DNA of 64,000 bases, taken from assembly GCA_038373885.1 (NCBI GenBank), contig JAWZYV010013019.1, forward strand, positions 558,001 to 622,000. Reading direction: 5' to 3'. The notes under the pieces are model-generated. The model did no database searches. It was not told where the DNA came from and worked only from the letters and a program-made list of their open reading frames with translations. Below are positions 56,510 through 64,000 of this stretch, piece by piece. Made by a program: the position numbers and the translations under genes. Numbering within the stretch: position 1 is the first letter of the stretch; each line of letters begins with the position of its first letter. Source of the stretch: Cheiracanthium punctorium. Its lineage: Eukaryota; Arthropoda; Arachnida; Araneae; Cheiracanthiidae.

Positions 56510-56703
56510 CAAGACCGTACCCAGGGGGAGGGTCCTATGGGTCCGGATCCCCCCCCCCCGAAATTATCACATTATATATATATATATATTTATGTGTGTG
56601 AGAGTATATTTGTATATAATATGATGATATTCAATAGGTCAGGACCCCCCCCCCTCAGAAATGTCTGACCCCCCTCAGAAATTATTTTCTGGGTACGGCT
56701 CTA
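56510..56703. mobile_element. hAT-like MITE with CAAGACCGTACCCAG ends
   Basis: The left end CAAGACCGTACCCAG pairs with the right end CTGGGTACGGCTCTA. Flanks CTTTGAAG (56502-56509) and CTTTAAAG (56704-56711) agree at seven of eight. The interior has C runs, a short TA microsatellite (56572-56590) and a repeated CCCCCTCAGAAAT phrase. Confidence 0.65.
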
Positions 56704-56807
56704 CTTTAAAGAATGTATAAAAATACCTTATACATTCCTTACCCCTTATACCCCTTACACATACCTTATACATATCCATTCCTGAATAAAGTCATAGGTA
56801 AAATGAA

Positions 56808-56875
56808 TGTAGTTGAATGAAATGAGTTGTAGTAGTCGTAACACCCCCCTCCATGAAAAATTTCTGGCTACACGC
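56808..56875. mobile_element. hAT-like MITE (CAGTGGCGTAGCCAG family), right-end fragment
   Basis: GAGTTGTAGTAGTCGTAACA and CATGAAAAATTTCTGGCTAC match the right part of the copy at 32044. The left part is missing and the terminus is altered. Confidence 0.6.
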
Positions 56876-57204
56876 TAAGATTATGGTATGTATATAATTA
56901 GTTCTGGAAATTTGATAAAGATAGTATGGGAAATCAGGGAAAAATCAGGGAACTTTTTTTCTCAATTTCTGTAGCCACCCTGTACCAGTATTCCATTTTT
57001 CACTAAATACCTGTAATAAAATGTTCCGCTAATTGTTCTCTTATCAATGTTTTATTGATATCAGTTCTCAACACCTTTTTAGCAAATTAATATTACGATT
57101 TTAAATTGCACTTATTAAACACAGGAGGGGTTATTCCCATCAAAACGGAAACTATTCGATGTGCAGGGGTCGGTGCAGACGAAAAGTGGGTCCTTTTTGC
57201 GGCC

Positions 57205-57303
57205 CCTTCACAAAATTACAATCGAATAAAACTGCCCTATACAGAATTACAATCGATTAAAATTGCCCCTTCACAAAAATACAATCCATTAAAACTGCCC
57301 TTC
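57205..57303. repeat. Tandem repeat of about 33 bp, three units
   Basis: CTTCACAAAATTACAATCGA, ATACAGAATTACAATCGATT and TTCACAAAAATACAATCCAT each lead into TAAAA-TGCCC. A fourth, dispersed match (CCCCTTCACAAAATTACAG) occurs near 57922. Confidence 0.7.
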
Positions 57304-57728
57304 ATTGGCATTTTTCCCTACATTTTAATCTGTTTCATGAATTATTTTAACAAAAATGTGACTTTTATTAAAAAAGTGGTGTAACATTCACAAAAATATT
57401 TGTTGAAATTCACAAAATTAAGTTGTGAAATTCACAAAAATAAGCAATTTTCAGAAAAATGGGATCCTGGAAAAAATTCCTGAATCGATCCCTGATCTGA
57501 GAAGCTTCCTGAAAGGCATTTGCAAAGAGATGCCGCATTCGTATAAAAAGTGTTTATTCCATCATCGGAAGTGGGGGATGTAATGGGAATGAAGGCGCTT
57601 TTTGAAAACGCGCGGAATCTCTTTGCAAAAGCCCTTGCGAAAACGTCTGGCATCGACTAGATTCCTATTTGATTTGAGTAAGTCACCCGAGATGTCGCGG
57701 TATCAATGTTGGAGTCACAAATCAAAGA

Positions 57729-57888
57729 CAGGTCACATATGGGCAAACTACGGCCCACGGGCCGGCCAAGGCTTTTGATCCGGCCCGCCGGACATATCAA
57801 AACACCGTATAAAACTTATGGGTCATTCAAAAGCCTATATAAATCCCAGTTATACGGCCCGCAACTTTTCAGAGGTTGCCCATACCTG
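57729..57888. mobile_element. hAT-like element (TATGGGCAAACTACGGCCC type)
   Basis: CAGGTCACATATGGGCAAAC at left pairs with GGTTGCCCATACCTG at right, apart from an insertion of four bases at left. The adjoining CTACGGCCCACGGGCC and ATCCGGCCCGCCGG blocks are typical of a hAT-type non-autonomous element known from many animals. No clean duplication was seen. Confidence 0.6.
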
Positions 57889-58099
57889 GTGTATAGATGA
57901 AATCAAGGTATGTTTTACCACCCCTTCACAAAATTACAGTTTATTAAAAATGTCCTTCTTAAAATTGAACGGGTTTTTCTTTGTCATTTTGCCCTGTATT
58001 TTGATTAGTTTTGTATATTATTCTAAGGGGGGAAAATCCTTTTTTTATAGACATGAAAATTTACTAAATTAAAAGTTGAACTTCACACACACAGAGAGA

Positions 58100-58138
58100 G
58101 AAAGATACCTTCGGGGAAAATTTCTGGATCCACCACTG
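58100..58138. repeat. hAT-like right-end fragment
   Basis: TTTCTGGATCCACCACTG at about 58121-58138 is a right end of the type seen at 9158. The matching left end was not found. Confidence 0.35.
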
Positions 58139-58996
58139 CTAATAATTTGATCTGTACAGTTTCGCTCACTCCCCCAAATTGCAAAATAATTATCCTTCCA
58201 GGTTTAAAAAAAAAAAAAAAAAAATCTGCTAACATGTTATGATTGATGTGGTGCACTAGTCTGTATTATTTCCAGATGAAAAAATCCAGAAAAACTGTTT
58301 ACAAAAACACAAAATCCGCCGAAAATTGATTTTTAAGGATTATCTTGGGGATGAAGGAAAAAGAAAAGAAAATGGTAACATCTCGGTCACTTCGCAATTT
58401 GTTTTCATTGCCTCCCTTCCAACGCACAATAATTGCTCTGTGAAATATTACCCTTTATCTTCCCACAAGTTTAAGCAGGATTAAAAATCATCTAATCCCA
58501 TCTGTGTGAAAGAAGATGTGAAGCAGCACTTTTCTTTTTTGTCTTCCCCCTTCCATCGGCTCTGGAGGAAGGAAATCACTCGTCCAGAAATTTAACTCCA
58601 TAAATCGGCATTTCTCTGGATGATTATCGTTTCTTGTTCAATTTCTAAGGCTGTGTAATCACAGCTTTCTCACTCAGAATGTTTCGTTTGTTTTGACGTT
58701 TCGTTCGCTGTTTGTTCGCAAAAGTGATCATTATAAACCTTTTAAAGTTGTGGATTAGTTGTGTTCCGCGGATTAGGGCCATTTTTAACAAAGAATATCT
58801 TCTGTGAATGGTTCAATTGGTCTAAATTGCTGCAGAAAAGCGATTTTCAATTAATCTTTTCTGAACGTGATATCGGATTGGAAGGGGGGGGGGCATGGAT
58901 CTCAAGAGATTGTCTGTAAGTTCTAGAAATCTAAGTGCCTTTCGCGAAGGTAGCGAGAGCTCCACGAAAAAGTATCTTGTTGCTTTAGCCCCCAAT

Positions 58997-59140
58997 CAGT
59001 GGCGTAGGCAGAAATTTTTCGTAGGGAGGGGGGGGGTTGTTACGGCTACTGCAACTCACAGGTATGTATACGTGTGTGATAAGAGAGTGAAGAATATACA
59101 TTTTGCATTGCAAAAAATTCCTCAAAAGGGGTGTGACCCC
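58997..59140. mobile_element. hAT-like MITE (CAGTGGCGTAGCCAG family), 3' truncated copy
   Basis: It begins CAGTGGCGTAGGCAGAAAT and has GAGAGTGAAGAATATACATT and GCAAAAAATTCCTC. The right end is not preserved. Confidence 0.7.
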
Positions 59141-60102
59141 CTTATTCCATAAAATATTTCATTGAATCATCTAATCATTTGAATCAACTAGCAAAGAAAA
59201 ATTTCTTAAACTTCATTAAAACATTTTCTTCCGTGTACTCATCTTGTTTTAAAATGAATTTATCAGCGTAACTTAGAACATAGTGAAACCTGTTAAAAAC
59301 AGATGAGTAGGGGACAAGGAGGGTCATCTGTCTCATTATGCAGTACCGAGGGGGGCGCCAAATTCTATATAATACTTTCTCTATTGTATTTTGGTAACTA
59401 GCTTCTTGTAATTTTTAGTCATGTAACTATGACTACTGTTCCATATTGATTTAATGTACCATAATTTTTGTATGTTTTCCAAACTCTAGCAATCTATTGT
59501 TTATTTATTTCAATTGTTCGCATTAGTGTACCCCCCCCCCTCTATTTTTTTTTATTTTTCTAGTACTGATTGGTATGGACATAATTTTCCGCCTAATACA
59601 ATGAATGTCTTATGAGCGAAGTTGAGGGAGCAAGCGCCCAGGCACCTCGGAAAGAATATTCGGATCGGATCGGCAAATAAAGAGGAGTGAAAATCTTCAG
59701 TTGTCCCCAATCGCTGAGCGGGAATTTATCCAAAACAACGGAAAATACTTATCTTGTTTTGTCCGCCAGTGTTTAACGGGAAACTTACCTTTAGCGAAAA
59801 ACCCTTTTGTCAATTCCGTTCAAGTCATATTCTACTTAGAAATCAAACATCCAGCTGATGTCATATCTATCATCCTCGTTGTCGGAGCATGTTATTACAT
59901 TGCGCAGTTGACTTTTAAGCTGAATGATGATTCTTTTCGGCCGTATCTGTTTAATCAATCCATTACGGTTTGACTGGTCTTCGTACTGCGTTAACGAACA
60001 ACGATGATCCCTTCTGAATTATCATTAAAAATCAATGAAACGATGCATGCAAATTCGGCAGGACTTCCAGTATTTAGTGCCCTCTGCAAAAAAAAAAAAA
60101 AA

Positions 60103-60142
60103 AATAATAATAATAAAAAATAAAATAATAATAATAATAATA
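60103..60142. repeat. (TAA)n microsatellite with A run
   Basis: About a dozen TAA units interrupted once by AAAAATAAAA, preceded by an A run. Low-complexity frames across it are not genes. Confidence 0.85.
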
Positions 60143-60569
60143 AACGGCATATCAATGGAAACAGAATAAAGAAGAGACAGAGTGAGAGAGGAAAAAAAAA
60201 AAAAAAAGACGGGAAATGATGTAAACTGGTCGAACGCAAGTAGACCTGGTCTTAACAGGAAATAGTACCCATCATTTATTCGCAGTATAAATCAATAATG
60301 ACAAAATGATTCTAGAAAAGCTATTAGCAGCGGGATTTGTAGAGTAGATGATGAGACTGCTCTTCGATGGCTTTCCAAAAATTTATGTAATTTCTTGGCA
60401 ATTTGCTAGAAGGAAAAAGAAAATGCATTTCTAAACTGTGGTACATCCAACCATGTCTCACAACTTTGTGAAATACGCTGGTCAAATTCTGGTAAAAATA
60501 AGAGTTGATGAACTGTAAATGTGCGCAGATGTTACCGCCGATAAAACTGTTAAATAAAAATTTTGACAG

Positions 60570-60660
60570 GCCCGACCATGGCCAAGTGGATAATACACCG
60601 ATCATAGCAGATAGCTGAGGTTTGAAGGTCCCGCTTTCGGGCTTACCGTTCTCATTTTTA
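60570..60660 (+). repeat. tRNA-derived SINE-like copy 3 (head only)
   Basis: GCCCGACCATGGCCAAGTGG contains the A box TGGCCAAGTGG (60579-60589). The B-box region GGTCCCGCTTTCGGGC is at 60627-60642. The body found in copies 1 and 2 is absent; a run of A follows at about 60660. Confidence 0.65.
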
Positions 60661-60669
60661 AAAAAAAAG

Positions 60670-61758
60670 CTGTATTTTTTTACCGAATAATTGAATTTTA
60701 AAGTGATCCGTCTGGATCCCACGGTAAATCCCCTTTTGCCTCCCTCTTCAGACAACTACTGATTCTACTAGTGACCGTGTCTTTACACATCAAAAAACTC
60801 TCTTGTCTGGTGGATAGGTATAAACAAACAGCAAATCAGAACCCCCTGCAAAAGTTCTTTTACTAAGATACCGTTGTTTTGTTCGCCTTTAATAAATTTA
60901 CCACTAACGTTTTATTCTGATAATATGAATTCATCTTTTGTACTCTTTAGTCATAATTTCTCCAAAATGGAATAATATTTAAATATGAGAAAAAGGTTAG
61001 GCAAGCTTCAATCTTTTAATAATTCAAGATCTTAAAATCTCGGAAGTTAAAATGAAATGTGTAAACCCTATAGGTAGATGATAGAAAAACCTGGAAAATT
61101 AACTAATCGGGAATCCGTTGGAAACCCTGAATAAATTTGTTTTGACAAACGGCTTATTAAGACCCATAACATTGAGAAATTGAAAGCAGCATTTTCCCTT
61201 AAATTTTAATGTTTGCTCGCCGGTTACTTTTGTGATGCCGCAATTATTTTTGGTCGGATGGAATGTAAGGCATGACCATTTAATTTCACGATGGTTTTTA
61301 CAAAAATTATACAGTCTGTTAGCTACTGGGAATAAGAAGCGACAACCGTGGGAGAACGTTCCGCCAGTAATGACGTCAAGAAGAAAAGCGTGACCAAGTC
61401 ATTCAGTGCAATTACATTACGTTTCAGCCTCAATTCGGAGGGTGAAACAAGTTTTCGGACACGTCTCTTAGATTGCTATATTGTTTCTGGTAGTGAAAGG
61501 TACGTCAGATGCACAAAGAATTGACACGGTTACTTTGTCGTGTGTGGGTTTTTTTCTTTAATCATACACTTGTTGATGACGATTTAATGACCTCTTCCTC
61601 CACGCACACAAGTCTTTTAGTTCGGTTTAGATGACATGAACTACGCCCGTTCTTTGTTTTTATTTCGGGGGGGAAATTAATTTGGGTAAAAAGCATGCTT
61701 CGTGCATAAACGGAAGGAGCGGAAGTTCAATACAGATAGTAAACAAAATGCACTTTAT
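60670..61758. other. AT-rich non-coding stretch
   Basis: No gene or bounded repeat recognised. Confidence 0.45.
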
Positions 61759-62256
61759 CCCTTTAAGGCGCAGTGTTCCCGCTCTGGGAACACCAAACTC
61801 TGACGGTTTGACTGTTGCCAGTCACGAAGAATAGACTTGATTTCTATAAAAATAGTTGCGGGTGACATAGCTCCACGAGAATCCTTTACTTTTTAGCACG
61901 TCATTTCCCGTAAAAAAAATTTGTCACGATTCTTTTTAACAGCACTGACATCTGCTGAAAAATGGAAGAATGCGAGAACAGCTGGATAGATTGCCCCATG
62001 CTGAAAAAAGGGCAGCCGTTGCCATCGCTCGACTTAACTACCAGCCAGCTGTCGTCAAAAAGGGTCTCTAGATCTGTGGGGAAGGGCATTGGGAAAGGGC
62101 GCAACCCTTTCCCAATGCTGAAAAAAAGGGCAGCCGTTGCCATCGCGTGCCACAGATCTAGAGACCCTTTTTGACGACAGCTGGCTGGTAGTTAAGTCGA
62201 GCGATGGCAACGGCTGCCCTTTTTTCAGCATTGGGAAAGGGTTGCGCCTCAAAGGG
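61759..62256 (-). mobile_element. TTAA-type palindromic MITE, copy F (rearranged palindrome)
   Basis: The left end CCCTTTAAGGCGCAGTG follows TTTAT rather than TTAA; the right end GCGCCTCAAAGGG precedes TTAA (62257-62260). In reverse orientation the unique part leads into a palindrome that contains an extra inverted piece of the element's own end: GGGAAAGGGCGCAACCCTTTCCC with CCCAATGCTG occurs in the middle (about 62092-62120). The copy therefore has a palindrome within a palindrome, unlike its relatives. Confidence 0.8.
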
Positions 62257-62334
62257 TTAAAGGAATTCTCGTTTAAACTCTTTCAATCGTAACCATTTTC
62301 ACATCGATAAAGAAGAACTGGATATACTGACCAA

Positions 62335-62374
62335 CGCAGAAAAGTGCTGCCGTTGCCATCGCACAGTTTAATTA
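62335..62374. repeat. Short fragment related to the TTAA family
   Basis: GCAGAAAAGTGCTGCCGTTG, followed by CCATCGC, is close to part of the family palindrome arm, without flanks. Low information. Confidence 0.35.
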
Positions 62375-62613
62375 TTCGACTGTAATCAATTGCTAAAATA
62401 ATATTTTACAAATTTTACATAAATGCTATGATAACACTGCATTATTCTGGAATTCTTTTAATATTTGATTCCATTAAGATCAAGGTTACTTGTGTTTTAC
62501 TAAATTGACATTCAATAATTTTGATCTTTTTAGAAATTATTAGTAAGCGTAATCGTAATCCATATCATTTCTTGTAATCGATTACAGATGACTGTGTAAT
62601 CGTACGAAGTCTG
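62375..62613. mobile_element. Second copy of the CAGACTTCGTGC MITE, left end lost
   Basis: From CGACTGTAATCAATTGCTAA to ATCGTACGAAGTCTG (ending 62613) it follows the element at 38860-39118 in order and sense. The left terminal repeat is missing. Confidence 0.8.
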
Positions 62614-62666
62614 TTGTAGAGCTCTCTGAATATCTTAGCGGAGCACCTTTTGTAAATTTGAGACTA

Positions 62667-63094
62667 CAGTAGAACTCCAATTATCCGAATCAATTCGAAC
62701 CGGACCCCATTCGGATAATCAAAAGTTCGGTTAATTGGATATTTTCCGAAAAAAGAATCTACAGTATGCATTTTAATTGATTACTGTGTACATGTATGTT
62801 GAAAGTAGGAGGAAAAAAACCTATTTAAAAAAAGAGTTAATTAAATGAAATGGCAACACATTTACATGTTAAGCGTACTTAAGGTGCTGTACATTAGTAC
62901 AATATGTACATACCGTACTGTAAATGAAAGTCCACTGGCTTCGCGGTGGGAAGGACAATTGCACGAGTAGACGGAATCATTAATTTGTGGATGCCACACG
63001 TTTTCGTCTTAATATTTTCCTCCTAAAATTCTGAAAACGATTCGGATAATCAGCGATTGGAATAGTCGGAGTTCGGATAATTGGAGTTCTACTG
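62667..63094. mobile_element. Pogo/Tigger-like MITE, TA-flanked, sharp ends
   Basis: It starts CAGTAGAACTCCAATTATCC after TA (62665-62666) and ends with the exact reverse complement over 23 bases before TA (63095-63096). The phrase TTCGGATAATC recurs inside both ends. At 428 bp it has no coding capacity. Ends and TA flanks are typical of pogo/Tigger-derived miniatures. Confidence 0.85.
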
Positions 63095-63256
63095 TACTAA
63101 ATTGAAACCTACAGCGACAAGATATTTTTTTGGAAGAGCACTTGGTATCTTCACGAGATTTACTAGCACTACCGATTGCACCGCCGTACGCAATTTGAGA
63201 AACCCTTCTTTAACGCTGTGCCTTTTAGCACTCTTGTTATTGGAACATAACATATA

Positions 63257-63400
63257 CGGTAAAACCTCCGAAAATTGGACAACTGCGGTTCCCCCAAAAA
63301 GTCTCCAACTGCAAGAGGTCTCTAACTTGTAGAGATGTATTTCTATATTATGGGCACGTTCCGTTTCCCCAAAATGTGTCTAACTTGGGAAGTTCCACTG
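63257..63400. mobile_element. Short pogo-like MITE, TA-flanked
   Basis: The left end CGGTAAAACCTCCGAAAATT follows TA (63255-63256); the right end read on the minus strand is CAGTGGAACTTCCCAAGTTA beside TA (63401-63402). The ends match imperfectly, and the phrase CCCCAAAA occurs near both ends, once in each sense. At 144 bp it is small and older than its neighbour at 62667. Confidence 0.5.
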
Positions 63401-64000
63401 TACATATTGACCTCAACCCAAAAGGAGAGAAACATCTTTCTTAGTTTTAAGGTTTATTATATCCTACAATCTCTGTCGCTATCTGCTTAAATAATATAAT
63501 AATCTCCACTTCCTGGCTCAACAATTTTTTGCCATTCTCTTTAGGTATTACAAAACAGCTCCCACGTGATCTTGCAAAGTGTTCAATTACCAGCAACTGT
63601 ACGTGTTAGTTCACTCAGCGAGGCAGCCGTCGTTAAATATAATTTTATCCCTGTAATTCTGTAATATATCTGTGCACAACGTGTTCTCTTGTCATGCATC
63701 ATTAATCCCGCTAACTGCAGCGGAAATTCTTATCATAAGTACTTGTATTTATGTCAAGCTCACCGTGGAATCACTCTCTCTCCAAAAACAAAAAGAAGTA
63801 TATCATGCCTTTGGAGTTTCCGTTTTAGATACTATATAGTTTTTAATGTCTCCACAAATTTATATATCAGTTAACAGCTCGTGAGCGAAGTGCTTACCAA
63901 GTCTTCCTACGGAGATAATGTATCCGGAATTGCAAAGCGCGAAGTCGTATATCAGAGAAAAAGGGCTGGGACGATACTATTAAATGAGAGCCGTTAGTTT

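Noticed and set aside
57509..57640. Imperfect inverted repeat around GCAAAGAGATGCCGC and GCGGAATCTCTTTGC
   Set aside because: Only one arm pair of about 15 bases with mismatches; no flank duplication and no second copy seen.
59701..59973. Open frame of 90 codons with a hydrophobic segment
   Set aside because: No recognised family, no convincing start codon or splice signals; left as uncalled.
60324..60755. Longest non-transposon open frame (143 codons, minus strand)
   Set aside because: It overlaps the SINE-like copy at 60570-60660 and has no recognisable domain, so it is probably chance.
1..64000. CRISPR arrays, bacterial operons, ribosomal RNA genes, canonical tRNA genes, LTR or LINE reverse transcriptases
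   Set aside because: No regularly spaced identical repeats with unique spacers, no rRNA-like blocks, no complete tRNA cloverleaf and no reverse-transcriptase motifs were seen; the tRNA-like boxes belong to SINE-like copies.

Overview
This window looks like ordinary non-coding DNA from an arthropod nuclear genome, most likely a chelicerate and probably a spider. It is AT-rich, has long homopolymer runs and microsatellites, and shows no bacterial gene organisation or long open frame. The spider assignment is an inference: the decayed Tc1-type transposase at 13048-14077 resembles a type I associate with orb-weaving spider genomes. No complete host gene was found. Two stretches (33.4-34.9 kb and 49.56-50.10 kb) look like possible promoter and first-exon regions, but only weakly.

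Almost everything identifiable is transposon-derived. (1) TTAA-flanked, piggyBac-like non-autonomous elements: one family with six copies (1.6, 4.1, 28.6, 43.6, 52.7 and 61.8 kb) built around a large palindrome, plus four single elements at 2.1, 26.1, 35.6 and 55.0 kb. (2) Short hAT-like elements with ends starting CAG or CA and 8-bp target duplications, several of them perfect (6.3, 21.7, 25.8, 27.4, 32.0 and 38.9 kb). (3) TA-flanked elements: a Tc1 copy with intact 27-bp terminal repeats (12798-14303), a second degraded Tc1 on the minus strand (22.15-23.58 kb), a 5' mariner fragment (5.35-6.0 kb), pogo/Tigger-like miniatures (9.2, 62.7 and 63.3 kb) and a family starting CCGTGTTTACTCG (20.5, 24.7, 25.1 and 40.9 kb). 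(4) An element with a THAP zinc-finger relic between 22-bp inverted repeats (17.5-19.0 kb). (5) tRNA-derived SINE-like copies (10.2, 16.0, 17.3, 40.1 and 60.6 kb).

Tandem repeats include four degenerate units of about 170 bp (29.77-30.44 kb), three of 58 bp (31.34-31.51 kb), a 134-bp duplication (47.65-47.92 kb) and a repeat of about 75 bp near 54.4-55.9 kb. The last was split by a hAT-like element that itself carries a TTAA element, giving a three-layer nest. The most useful observations are the filled/empty site pair for a TTAA element (26132-26402 against 21465), the graded loss of the palindrome across the six-copy family, and the THAP element. All transposase reading frames seen are broken. 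Stretches not listed are AT-rich DNA in which I saw nothing I could support.
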